From Nocardia arthritidis NBRC 100137 (GTDB lineage Bacteria > Actinomycetota > Actinomycetes > Mycobacteriales > Mycobacteriaceae): a DNA stretch of 64,000 nt. The notes below the pieces were generated by a model. It ran no database searches. It was not told the DNA's origin and worked only from the letters and a program-made list of their open reading frames with translations. Each line of letters begins with the position of its first letter. Positions within the stretch are counted from its first letter, which is position 1. Of the stretch, positions 42,225 to 49,776 are shown one piece after another. The stretch spans positions 16,689-80,688 of the forward strand of contig NZ_BDBB01000042.1 of assembly GCF_001612765.1 (NCBI RefSeq), read 5' to 3'. Both the position numbers and the translations under genes were made by a program.

Positions 42225-43292
42225 ATGTCCTACCCGACCGGGGGCTCCGGGTACAACACACCCCAGCCCTCAGCGCCATCCAGTCAGAGCCCGGCGACGG
42301 GTGGTGCCACTTCAGGTTCGAGCGCTACCGGTTCCGATGCCAAAGGTCTGCCGTTCTTCCTGGTGGTCGGCGTAGCCGCGCTCGGCGTGATCAACTTCCT
42401 GCTCGGCTTCCTGCCGTTCCTCGGCAGCAAGCCGATCGATGTCGGCGGCCGCAGGGTCAGCGCACCGGAAACGGCCAACTTCTTCGAGGTGGCGTCCGGC
42501 ACGCCGCTGCTGGGCCTGCTGCTGCTCGGCGGTCTGCTCGCCGGGCTGTCGCTGCTGCCGAAGCAGAACTGGATCGGCGCGGCCGCGGCGGCTTCGACCG
42601 CGGGCTTCATCGCGCTGCTGTTCCAGTCGTTCAACTTCGGTGAGGGCAGCGAACTGAAGGCAGGCGCCTACGTCCTGCTCGTGCTGGCCTTCGCGCAGGC
42701 GGCGGTGTCGATCGCCGCAGCGCTGTTCGACGCGGGCATCCTCAAGGCCCCCGCGCCGCGCCCGGCCACCGCGCCGAGCGGATTCGGCCAGGGCGGCTAC
42801 GGCCAGCAGCAGCCGTCGTACGGTCAGGGACAGCAGTCCTACGGCCAGGGCCAGCCCGGTTACGGAGCGAGCCCGTACGGTCAGGCGGGCTACGGCGCTC
42901 AGTCCGCGCCGCCGCAGTTCCCGTCCCAGGCGGGGCAGCCCTCGCCGTACGGACAGAGTCAGCCGGGTTACGGTCAGGCCCAGCAGGGTCAGTCGTACGG
43001 CCAGCCGCAGTCGCCCTACGGGCAGAGCCAGCAGACCACGGCCTACGGTGCGTCCCAGCAGCCGGGTTCGCCGTACGGTGCGCAGCCGCGCCCGGACGAG
43101 AGCGTCACCCAGCACTTCGGCGGCCAGCAGCAGTCCGGTCAGCAGGCGCCCTACGGTACGCCCGGCTACGGCCAGCAGCAGGCGCAGCCGAGCCAGCAGA
43201 ACAAGCCGTTCGGCGGCGAGCAGAGCGGCGATCCTTCTTCGGATGCCACCCAGGCGTTCCGTCCCTCGTCGGACGACAACAACAACAAGTAG
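42225..43292 (+). CDS. DUF5336 membrane protein with YGQ-rich tail (Rv0954-like)
   Basis: A 355-residue protein. Residues 1-40 are Ser/Gly/Pro rich. Four hydrophobic segments follow at ~43-65, 87-105, 110-127 and 138-160. The rest (~180-355) is a low-complexity tail of YGQ, PYG and QQ repeats, ending in acidic and Asn residues. This matches the 34-kDa antigen-like family (Rv0954 in M. tuberculosis), whose function in the envelope is poorly known. The prion-like tail probably stays unfolded in the cytoplasm. It is followed by the PerM homologue, as in mycobacteria. Confidence 0.9.
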   Translation: MSYPTGGSGYNTPQPSAPSSQSPATGGATSGSSATGSDAKGLPFFLVVGVAALGVINFLLGFLPFLGSKPIDVGGRRVSAPETANFFEVASGTPLLGLLLLGGLLAGLSLLPKQNWIGAAAAASTAGFIALLFQSFNFGEGSELKAGAYVLLVLAFAQAAVSIAAALFDAGILKAPAPRPATAPSGFGQGGYGQQQPSYGQGQQSYGQGQPGYGASPYGQAGYGAQSAPPQFPSQAGQPSPYGQSQPGYGQAQQGQSYGQPQSPYGQSQQTTAYGASQQPGSPYGAQPRPDESVTQHFGGQQQSGQQAPYGTPGYGQQQAQPSQQNKPFGGEQSGDPSSDATQAFRPSSDDNNNK

Positions 43293-43382
43293 GAACTCAG
43301 CGGCGTCCCCCCGGCGCGGCGGTGGCGTGCCTGCGGCGCGCCTGACCCGCTCGCGCCGGGGAGGATGCCACGCTGAAATGCC

Positions 43383-44900
43383 ATGAGCTCCTCCAGAAAC
43401 TCCTCGACCCGCCGGATCGGCGGGTCGCGTGCGTCGCAGCCGCCCCCGGACGCGGACGAAGACGGGTTTCTGTCGCTCACCCCCGAGCGGTCCAGGGTGC
43501 TCATCGCGGTCGCGGGCCGCCCCTCGGCCTTCGGGCTGACCACCCTCGTCGTCCTCGTCTTCGTCACGCTGCTGGCCTCCGGCAGCGATCTGGACGGCAC
43601 CTCCGGCGCGATCGCCGCCTCCTGGCTGGGCGTGCACCAGGTTCCGCTGGTGATCGGCAAGACCTCGCTCGGACTGCTTCCGCTGTTGCCGACCGCGCTG
43701 CTGGTCTGGCTGGCCGCGCGGGAATGCGCACGCGCCGTGGAACCGCAGTCCACCAGGGCGGATCTCGGATGGATCGTGGGCGCCGCGATGGGCGGTCCTT
43801 TGCTGGTCACCTCCGTCTGTCTCGCGGTCACCGAAGACGCTTCCGGTGTCATCGCACTGCAACCGCCGAATACCCTCGCCGCCTTCGCCTGGGTCGCGGC
43901 GCTGTATCTGCTCGCCGCCGCCATCGGTATCGCCGTCCGTCTCCGGCAACAGCTGTTCGCGCTGCTGCGTCTGCCCGATTGGGTGGTGTCCGGCCTCGAC
44001 GGCGCGGGGCGTTCGATCCTGCGCCTGCTGGGCTGTGCGACGGCGGTCGTGGTGATCTCGTTCCTCGCGCACATTTCGCGGCTGGGCGAGATGTACCAGT
44101 CGGCGGGCAACATCGGAGGCGTCCTCGGCCTGACGCTGCTCTCGCTGGCGTACGTGCCGAACCTGGCGATCCAGACCGTCGGCGTGCTGGTCGGTTCCAG
44201 CGCGCAGATCGGCGCCGCGTCCTTCGGGGTCTTCTCCGTCGTCGGCGGTCCCATCCCGGCCTTCCCACTGCTGGCCGCCGTGCCGACCGGTCCGGCGGCG
44301 GGATGGTGGCCGGTGTTGCTGGTGGTTCCCGCCGCGGTCGGTGCGCTCGGCGGGCTGGACCTCGCGCGCACCTCCACCGACCGGATCACCGCGCCGTGGG
44401 CCACGCTCACCTCCGCCGGGCTCGCCGCGCTCGCGCTCACGCTGGCCGGCGCGGTGGCGGGCGGCGAACTCGGCGCGGTCGGCCGGGTAGGGCTGGACCT
44501 GCCGCTGTTCCCCTTGATCACGTTCGCCTGGCTGGCCGTTCCCGGCTACGCGGGCCTGGCGTTCGCGCGGTGGTTCCTCGTGCCGGTCGGCGTTCCACCG
44601 GGCGACTACACCGATCCGCACGACGACTACCTCGACGAGGACGCCGACTACCTCGACGAGGACGACGCCGACTACGACGCCTATTACGAAGCGGACGACG
44701 GCGACTACTACGAGGACGACGACTACTACGACGACTACGCCCGGCCGGAGCTGGAAGCCCCGCTGGACGCAGAACTCGTCGACGATCCGCCCGCGATCGA
44801 GTCCGGCGGCCGATACCACCCCCACGCCACATCGGACATCGTCGACGCCGAAGTGGTCGAGGCGGACCTGCCGGACAGTGACCGGGTGGACGGTCGTTAG
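43383..44900 (+). CDS. perM: PerM-like integral membrane protein (DUF6350, Rv0955 homologue)
   Basis: A 505-residue protein with about 8-10 hydrophobic segments between residues ~40 and 405. Segments such as LGLLPLLPTALLVWLAAREC and VGGPIPAFPLLAAVPTGP match the DUF6350 family. The C-terminal ~90 residues are extremely acidic, with runs of Asp, Glu and Tyr (DYLDEDADYLDEDDADYD). In M. tuberculosis PerM (Rv0955) supports FtsB stability and cell division under low magnesium and during persistence; the acidic tail here could bind cations, which is inference. Position between the DUF5336 gene and purN is conserved. Confidence 0.82.
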   Translation: MSSSRNSSTRRIGGSRASQPPPDADEDGFLSLTPERSRVLIAVAGRPSAFGLTTLVVLVFVTLLASGSDLDGTSGAIAASWLGVHQVPLVIGKTSLGLLPLLPTALLVWLAARECARAVEPQSTRADLGWIVGAAMGGPLLVTSVCLAVTEDASGVIALQPPNTLAAFAWVAALYLLAAAIGIAVRLRQQLFALLRLPDWVVSGLDGAGRSILRLLGCATAVVVISFLAHISRLGEMYQSAGNIGGVLGLTLLSLAYVPNLAIQTVGVLVGSSAQIGAASFGVFSVVGGPIPAFPLLAAVPTGPAAGWWPVLLVVPAAVGALGGLDLARTSTDRITAPWATLTSAGLAALALTLAGAVAGGELGAVGRVGLDLPLFPLITFAWLAVPGYAGLAFARWFLVPVGVPPGDYTDPHDDYLDEDADYLDEDDADYDAYYEADDGDYYEDDDYYDDYARPELEAPLDAELVDDPPAIESGGRYHPHATSDIVDAEVVEADLPDSDRVDGR

Positions 44901-44957
44901 GCTCTAACCCGGCGGTGCCGCATCCATCCGCCATCCGATCGATCAGGGAGTAGAGCG

Positions 44958-45614
44958 CTGACGTCCCCGCATGCCTCGTGGAAGCCGGCAGCGACGCCGG
45001 CCACCGTCGTCGTGCTGGCCTCGGGCACCGGCTCACTGCTGCGCGCCCTGCTGGACGCCACAGCCGCGCCCGGCTACCCGGCGAAGGTCGTCGCGGTCGG
45101 CGTCGACCGGCTGTGCGCCGCCACCACCCACGCCGACGCCGTGGGCATACCGCACTTCCGGGTGGCGCTGAAGGACTTTCCGGACCGTGCCGCGTGGGAT
45201 GTGGAGCTCACCGAGACCGTCGCCGCGCACACACCGGATCTGGTGGTGTCGGCGGGTTTCATGAAGCTGCTCGGTCCCGCCTTCCTGGACCGGTTCGGCG
45301 GCCGGATCATCAACACCCATCCCGCCCTGCTGCCCGCCTTCCCCGGCGCGCACGGTGTGCGTGACGCGCTCGCCTACGGCGCGCGGGTCACCGGCTGCAC
45401 GGTGCATCTGGTCGACGAGGGCGTGGACACCGGGCCGATCCTCGCGCAGGAGGCGGTGCCGGTGCTGCCGGGTGACGACGAGGCCGCCCTGCACGAGCGC
45501 ATCAAGGTTGTCGAGCGACGGTTGCTGGCGGAAGTCGTCGCCGCCGTCGCGACGCGAGGCATTGTCTCCGACGGACGAAAGGCAGTTATCCCAGATGAGC
45601 GAGTTCTCCGGTGA
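44958..45614 (+). CDS. purN: Phosphoribosylglycinamide formyltransferase
   Basis: A 218-residue GAR transformylase of purine synthesis, adding the third ring carbon from 10-formyl-THF. The folate site is seen in GFMKLLGPAFLDRFGGRIINTHPALLPAFPGAHG (shown as GFMKLLGP, INTHPALLPAF), with catalytic Asn-His and Asp in LVDEGVDTGPILAQ. No ATG, GTG or TTG in frame precedes the first beta strand (ATVVVLASGTG), so the start is probably CTG 44958 (LTSPHASWK), which has AGGGAG 7 bases before it. GTG 45012 would cut the first strand. The stop overlaps purH. Confidence 0.94.
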   Translation: MTSPHASWKPAATPATVVVLASGTGSLLRALLDATAAPGYPAKVVAVGVDRLCAATTHADAVGIPHFRVALKDFPDRAAWDVELTETVAAHTPDLVVSAGFMKLLGPAFLDRFGGRIINTHPALLPAFPGAHGVRDALAYGARVTGCTVHLVDEGVDTGPILAQEAVPVLPGDDEAALHERIKVVERRLLAEVVAAVATRGIVSDGRKAVIPDERVLR

Positions 45615-47182
45615 GTGAACGCAAGCCGATCAGCAGGGCGCTGGTGAGCGTCTACGACAAGACGGGTCTCGTGGAGCTCGCGACCGGTCTGCACGCCGCG
45701 GGCATCGAGCTGGTCTCGACCGGTTCCACCGCGGGCAAGATCGCGGACGCGGGCATCCCGGTGACCAAGGTCGAGGATCTCACCGGGTTCCCGGAGACCC
45801 TGGACGGCCGGGTCAAGACCCTGCACCCGAGGGTGCACGCGGGCATCCTGGCGGACTCGCGCAAGCAGGAGCACGTCGACCAGCTCGTCGAACTCGGCGT
45901 CGAGGCATTCCAGCTGGTGGTGGTCAACCTCTACCCGTTCACCCAGACCGTGGCGAGCGGGGCGACTCACGACGAGTGCGTGGAGCAGATCGATATCGGC
46001 GGGCCGTCCATGGTGCGCGCCGCGGCCAAGAACCATCCCTCGGTGGCGGTGGTCGTCGACAGCGGCGACTACGACGACGTGCTGGCCGCGGTGAAGTCCG
46101 GCGGTTTCACGCTGGCCGAGCGCACGGCCTTGGCGGCCAAAGCGTTCCAGCACACCGCGAGTTATGACGTGGCGGTCGCGAGCTGGATGACCAACGTGCT
46201 GGCCACGGGCGACGGGGCCGAAGACACGGCGATCCGGTTCCCCGAATGGCTCGGCGGCACCTGGGCGCGGTCGGCGGTGCTGCGCTACGGCGAGAACCCG
46301 CATCAGTCCGCCGCCCTGTACACCAACGGCGACGGCAGCCTCGGACTGGCGCAGGCGCGGCAGCTGCACGGCAAGGAGATGTCGTACAACAACTACGTCG
46401 ACGCCGACGCGGCCTGGCGCGCCGCCCATGATCACGAGGCCCCGGCCGTCGCGATCATCAAGCATGCCAACCCGTGCGGCATCGCCCTCGGCGCCGACAT
46501 CGCCGAGGCGCATCGCAAGGCGCACGCCTGCGACCCGGTCAGCGCGTTCGGCGGCGTGATCGCCACCAACCGTGAGGTCACCGTGGAGATGGCCGAACAG
46601 GTCGCCGAGATCTTCACCGAGGTCATCGTCGCGCCGTCCTACGCCGACGGCGCGGTGGAAGTGTTGCAGCGCAAGAAGAACGTGCGCATCCTCGTCGCCG
46701 AGCCGCCGCGGCGCGCAGGCGCCGAGCTGCGCCCGATCAGCGGCGGCGTGCTGCTGCAACAGCGCGACGTGCTGGACGCGCCGGGCGACGACCCGGCCAA
46801 CTGGACCCTGGCCGCCGGCGAGCCCGCCGACGCCGAGACGCTCGCCGATCTGGCGTTCGCCTGGCGCGCTTGCCGGGCCGTGAAGTCCAACGCGATCCTG
46901 CTGGCGCACGAGGGCGCTTCGGTCGGTGTCGGGATGGGCCAGGTCAACCGCGTGGACGCGGTCGGCCTCGCGGTCCAGCGGGCCGGGGACCGCGCCAAGG
47001 GCTCGGTGGCGGCCTCCGACGCCTACTTCCCGTTCCCCGACGGTCCGCAGACCCTCGTCCAGGCCGGTGTCCGCGCCATCGTGCAGCCCGGCGGTTCGGT
47101 GCGCGACCAGGAGACCATCGACCTCGCTCGCGAGGCAGGCGTCACCCTCTATCTCACCGGGGCCCGCCACTTCGCCCACTGA
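45611..47182 (+). CDS. purH: Bifunctional AICAR transformylase/IMP cyclohydrolase
   Basis: A 523-residue enzyme for the last two steps of IMP synthesis. Residues ~1-190 are the cyclohydrolase (VSVYDKTGLVELA, STGSTAGKIADAG, GGPSMVRAAAKNH) and ~190-523 the transformylase (LRYGENPHQSAALY, IKHANPCGIALG with the catalytic Lys-His, SDAYFPFPDG). GTG start at 45611 overlaps the purN stop. A 32-bp perfect palindrome terminates the operon. Confidence 0.98.
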   Translation: MSERKPISRALVSVYDKTGLVELATGLHAAGIELVSTGSTAGKIADAGIPVTKVEDLTGFPETLDGRVKTLHPRVHAGILADSRKQEHVDQLVELGVEAFQLVVVNLYPFTQTVASGATHDECVEQIDIGGPSMVRAAAKNHPSVAVVVDSGDYDDVLAAVKSGGFTLAERTALAAKAFQHTASYDVAVASWMTNVLATGDGAEDTAIRFPEWLGGTWARSAVLRYGENPHQSAALYTNGDGSLGLAQARQLHGKEMSYNNYVDADAAWRAAHDHEAPAVAIIKHANPCGIALGADIAEAHRKAHACDPVSAFGGVIATNREVTVEMAEQVAEIFTEVIVAPSYADGAVEVLQRKKNVRILVAEPPRRAGAELRPISGGVLLQQRDVLDAPGDDPANWTLAAGEPADAETLADLAFAWRACRAVKSNAILLAHEGASVGVGMGQVNRVDAVGLAVQRAGDRAKGSVAASDAYFPFPDGPQTLVQAGVRAIVQPGGSVRDQETIDLAREAGVTLYLTGARHFAH

Positions 47183-47197
47183 GACAGCAGTTTCGCG

Positions 47198-47229
47198 ACG
47201 CCGCGCCGGATCATGATCCGGCGCGGCGT
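47198..47229. terminator. Bidirectional terminator after purH
   Basis: A perfect 32-bp palindrome: arms ACGCCGCGCCGGATCA and TGATCCGGCGCGGCGT at 47198-47213 and 47214-47229, followed by TTCTCGTT. It lies between purH and the convergent lipoprotein gene and can serve both. Confidence 0.8.
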
Positions 47230-47319
47230 TCTCGTTGGACGCGGAGGGTCTTCGCAAGCCGGCAGCTACCTGGGCTCCGGTGCGCACGGCGCAGGCGAGT
47301 CCGCGCTGTTCGGAGTCCC

Positions 47320-47781
47320 CTAGACCGCGCTGAGCACCGTACGGTCGCCCAGTGGCTCTTTCAGCGGCACCTCCAGGGTGCCGAAGACCGCGATCATGGT
47401 GCACATCCGGCCGACCGCCTCGGCGCGGCTGCCCGAGCGCAGTTCGACCGTGACCGTCGAACCGGACTCGGTGACCGTGGCGTCCACGCCGTAGCACTCC
47501 GGCGACCCGGTTTCGAAGTTCACCGCTATCTTGTTGTCCGCCAGCCGAGTCCACGATTGGAAGGGGATCGGGTGCGCACCGACGATAGCCGGATCGGCGG
47601 TGAACTCGTTGCCCTGGTTCCCGCGTGGATCCTCGATCGGCGTCCGCGGCGCGGCGCTGGACGTAGCGCTCGTGCTCGGCGGTGCCCCCTCGTCGTCGGA
47701 ACCGCCGCAGCCCCCGACGGCGAGGCAGGCGAGTACTACGGCGACAGCTGTGGCGGCGCGTCCGGTCTGGATCCGATCCAT
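47320..47781 (-). CDS. Small secreted lipoprotein of unknown function
   Basis: A 153-residue protein with a signal peptide ending in the lipobox LAVGGC (Cys25), so it should be lipidated and anchored outside the plasma membrane. A Ser/Thr/Pro/Ala linker follows to ~residue 50. The rest is beta-rich with two cysteines (SPECYGVDATV and RMCTMIAVFG) that could pair. It resembles the DUF4333-like small lipoproteins of mycolata only in architecture; no function assigned. Confidence 0.8.
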   Translation of the reverse strand: MDRIQTGRAATAVAVVLACLAVGGCGGSDDEGAPPSTSATSSAAPRTPIEDPRGNQGNEFTADPAIVGAHPIPFQSWTRLADNKIAVNFETGSPECYGVDATVTESGSTVTVELRSGSRAEAVGRMCTMIAVFGTLEVPLKEPLGDRTVLSAV

Positions 47782-47991
47782 ACCGCCACCCTAGTCCCGG
47801 CGTTGCGCCGCGTAGCGCACCGCGGGTGCGTTCGCACTGGGACGAACCCCACAGTGAACGTTCCGCGAACCCTGCGCGTAACAGCTCCGAAAACCGTTCG
47901 GGGGCAGTAAGTTCTGCGGGGGTGCGCGCCGGGACGTGGTGGCGCGCGTCCATGTCGGATGCTCTACCAGCTTTTCTGGAAAGGAAGTATC

Positions 47992-48576
47992 GTGGTCGAC
48001 ACGCTGCGCGTAGGCGAAGAACTCGGGCGGGGACAATCCCTCCAGGGCGGGGCTTACACCCTCACTTTGCAGGACGACGGCAATCTAGTGCTGTCCGAGC
48101 CGGGCGGAAATGTGGTGTGGGCCACCCAAACTCATGATCAGGGCGTCGAGCGGGCCGTGCTGCAGGAGGACGGTAACTTCGTGCTCTACAAGAGCGACGG
48201 CGCCGCGTGGGCGACCGAGACCAACGGCCAGGCGGCCGATCGGCTCGTCGTGCAGGCCGATCGCAACGTCGTGCTGTACGGCGCCGACGGCGGCGCGCTG
48301 TGGGCTTCCGGCACCCACACCGACACTCCGCTGCCCGCCCCGGAACCGGAATCGGCGCCGGAGCAGGAACAGGTCGCGGCTCCGCCCGCCGAGGAGGTGC
48401 CGCCCCCGCCCCCGGCTCCCGAGCCGCGCACCTACACCGTCGAGCCGGGCGACACCCTGTGGGCGATCGCCGAGCGTTTCTACGGCGACGGAAACCGCTA
48501 CCAGGAGATCGCGGACGCGAGCGGCATCCCGAACCCGGACGCGATCAACCCCGGCCAGGTGCTGACCATCCCGTGA
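47992..48576 (+). CDS. Bulb-type lectin plus LysM domain protein
   Basis: A 194-residue protein starting at GTG 47992, preceded by AAAGGAAG. Residues ~1-112 are a B-lectin domain with three QxDxNxVxY-type mannose-binding motifs (LQDDGNLVLS, LQEDGNFVLY, VQADRNVVLY). A Pro/Glu-rich linker follows, then a C-terminal LysM domain (~145-194; YTVEPGDTLWAIAERFYGDG, NPGQVLTIP) for peptidoglycan. No signal peptide is visible, which is odd for two extracellular-type domains; similar actinobacterial proteins also lack one. It may crosslink glycan and wall after release or act by non-classical export. Confidence 0.9.
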   Translation: MVDTLRVGEELGRGQSLQGGAYTLTLQDDGNLVLSEPGGNVVWATQTHDQGVERAVLQEDGNFVLYKSDGAAWATETNGQAADRLVVQADRNVVLYGADGGALWASGTHTDTPLPAPEPESAPEQEQVAAPPAEEVPPPPPAPEPRTYTVEPGDTLWAIAERFYGDGNRYQEIADASGIPNPDAINPGQVLTIP

Positions 48577-48604
48577 TCCGGCCGGTCCGGTAACCGCGAT
48601 GACA

Positions 48605-48636
48605 AAGACCCCCGGTGCGCACGCATCGGGGGTCTT
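48605..48636. terminator. Bidirectional terminator between the lectin-LysM gene and rpsR
   Basis: AAGACCCCCG (48605-48614) pairs perfectly with CGGGGGTCTT (48627-48636); the 12-base loop contains GTGCGCAC. It is placed to stop both convergent units. Confidence 0.8.
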
Positions 48637-48663
48637 CGCTTCGCTCGTGTCGCGCGGGTCCGC

Positions 48664-48918
48664 CTACCGGCTGGTGAACGGCAGCAGGGCCATCTCACGG
48701 GCGTTCTTCACCGCGACAGCGACCTGACGCTGCTGCTGCGGAGTGAGCCCGGTGACCCGGCGGCTGCGGATCTTGCCGCGATCGGAGATGAACGTACGCA
48801 GCAGGTTCACGTCTTTGTAGTCGACCGTCTCGATGCCGGCGGCGATGAGCGGGTTCTTCTTCGGACGGCGGGCCTGCTCGGCGCGGACCTTCTTCGACGG
48901 TGCTCGCTTGACTGCCAT
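48664..48918 (-). CDS. rpsR: Ribosomal protein S18, cysteine-free paralogue
   Basis: An 84-residue bS18 (IETVDYKDVNLLRTFISDRG, KIRSRRVTGLTPQQQRQVAVAVKNAR). It has no cysteine, so it is the zinc-independent (C-minus) type that replaces the zinc-binding S18 in the small subunit during zinc limitation. It is the last gene of the minus-strand unit rpmB-rpmG-rpsN-rpsR, 32 bp after rpsN. Confidence 0.95.
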   Translation of the reverse strand: MAVKRAPSKKVRAEQARRPKKNPLIAAGIETVDYKDVNLLRTFISDRGKIRSRRVTGLTPQQQRQVAVAVKNAREMALLPFTSR

Positions 48919-48950
48919 ATGACGAGTTCCTTCTCGAGATCAGTGGTTGT

Positions 48951-49256
48951 CTACCAGCTCGATTTGTGCACACCGGGCAATTCGCCCCGGTGGGCCATCT
49001 CGCGCACACGCACACGGGAGAGTCCGAACTTCCGGAGATGACCGCGCGGTCGACCGTCGGCGGCGTCCCGATTGCGCAATCGTACCGGACTGGCATCTCG
49101 CGGCTGCCTCCGCAGTTCTGCCTGGGCCGCCGTGCGTTCGGACTCCGGCGTATCCGGCTTCCGGATGAGATGCTTCAGCTCGGCGCGGCGTGCCGCGTAG
49201 CGCGCCACGATCGTCCTGCGCTGCTGATCGCGCGCGATTTTCGACTTCTTGGCCAT
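48951..49256 (-). CDS. rpsN: Ribosomal protein S14, zinc-independent paralogue
   Basis: A 101-residue uS14 of the long, cysteine-free type (MAKKSKIARDQQRR, LRKFGLSRVRVREMAHRGELPGVHKSSW split as FGLSRVRVREMAHRGE). The zinc-binding short form has two CxxC motifs; none is present here. It sits 1 bp after rpmG in the zinc-regulated unit. Confidence 0.96.
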   Translation of the reverse strand: MAKKSKIARDQQRRTIVARYAARRAELKHLIRKPDTPESERTAAQAELRRQPRDASPVRLRNRDAADGRPRGHLRKFGLSRVRVREMAHRGELPGVHKSSW

Positions 49257-49257
49257 C

Positions 49258-49428
49258 TCAGCGCTCCTCGCGGAAGTCGACGTGCTTGCGCACCACCGGG
49301 TCGTACTTGCGCAGTACGAGGCGGTCCGGGTCGTTGCGGCGATTCTTGCGGGTCACGTAGGTGTACCCGGTGCCCGCCGTGGACTTCAGCTTGACGATCG
49401 GGCGGATGTCGGTCGATTTCGACGCCAT
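49258..49428 (-). CDS. rpmG: Ribosomal protein L33, cysteine-free paralogue
   Basis: A 56-residue bL33 (MASKSTDIRPIVKLKSTAG, YTYVTRKNRRNDPDRLVLRK, YDPVVRKHVDFRE). The two CxxC zinc knuckles of the C-plus form are replaced, as in the other proteins of this unit. Start ATG 49428 has GAGGAGC-type spacing; stop overlaps the spacer to rpsN by 1 bp. Confidence 0.95.
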   Translation of the reverse strand: MASKSTDIRPIVKLKSTAGTGYTYVTRKNRRNDPDRLVLRKYDPVVRKHVDFREER

Positions 49429-49438
49429 GGGTCGCTCC

Positions 49439-49675
49439 TCAGATCTTGTCGCCGCGGGCCCGGAGCCGGGCCACCACGGCCTCGATCCCGTCCCGGTCGA
49501 TGGTCTTGATGCCCTTGGCGGAGACGGTCAGCGTGATGCGCCGGCCTTCGCTGGGCAGGTAGTAGGTCTTGCGCTGGACGTTCGGGTTCCAGCGGCGGCT
49601 GGTCCGCTTGTGCGAGTGCGACACGGACTTACCGAACCCGGGCTTGCGCCCGGTGACTTGGCAGTGGGCCGACAT
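49439..49675 (-). CDS. rpmB: Ribosomal protein L28, zinc-independent paralogue
   Basis: A 78-residue bL28 (MSAHCQVTGRKPGFGKSVSH, RRWNPNVQRKTYYLPSEGRR, LTVSAKGIKTIDRDGIEAVV). Only one cysteine remains, so the zinc ribbon is absent. It is first in the minus-strand unit, with a Zur-like box 20-35 bp upstream of the start. Confidence 0.95.
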   Translation of the reverse strand: MSAHCQVTGRKPGFGKSVSHSHKRTSRRWNPNVQRKTYYLPSEGRRITLTVSAKGIKTIDRDGIEAVVARLRARGDKI

Positions 49676-49694
49676 CCGGACTCCCTCCAGTAGA

Positions 49695-49710
49695 TGACAA
49701 TCATTTTCGA
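49695..49710. promoter_or_regulatory. Zur-like box upstream of rpmB
   Basis: TGACAATCATTTTCGA is close to the actinobacterial Zur consensus (TGAAAATCATTTTCA-like). It lies 20 bp upstream of the rpmB start and overlaps where its promoter should be, so zinc-loaded Zur should repress the unit. Confidence 0.7.
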
Positions 49711-49749
49711 CAACGGCTTTCCAGCAATGTACCGTTGCCCTACAGCAAA

Positions 49750-49765
49750 TGAAAATCGTTACTGA
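49750..49765. promoter_or_regulatory. Zur-like box upstream of the COG0523 gene
   Basis: TGAAAATCGTTACTGA is a second, weaker match to the Zur consensus, 11 bp before the COG0523 GTG start at 49777. The left half TGAAAATC is perfect. Together with 49695-49710 it gives each divergent unit its own box. Confidence 0.65.
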
Positions 49766-49776
49766 AAGGAGTTCCG

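Noticed and set aside
42770..43200. Dense repeats that might be taken for a repeat array
   Set aside because: They are codon-level repeats of Tyr-Gly-Gln in a coding frame with variable spacing; no constant spacers, so no CRISPR.
42312..44825. An 837-codon minus-strand open frame opposite the DUF5336 and PerM genes
   Set aside because: It is the mirror of GC-rich repeats on the plus strand; composition is Arg/Gly/Val runs with no domain.
45374..47953. An 859-codon minus-strand frame opposite purH
   Set aside because: Antisense to purH, whose motifs are intact, and it crosses a perfect terminator palindrome.
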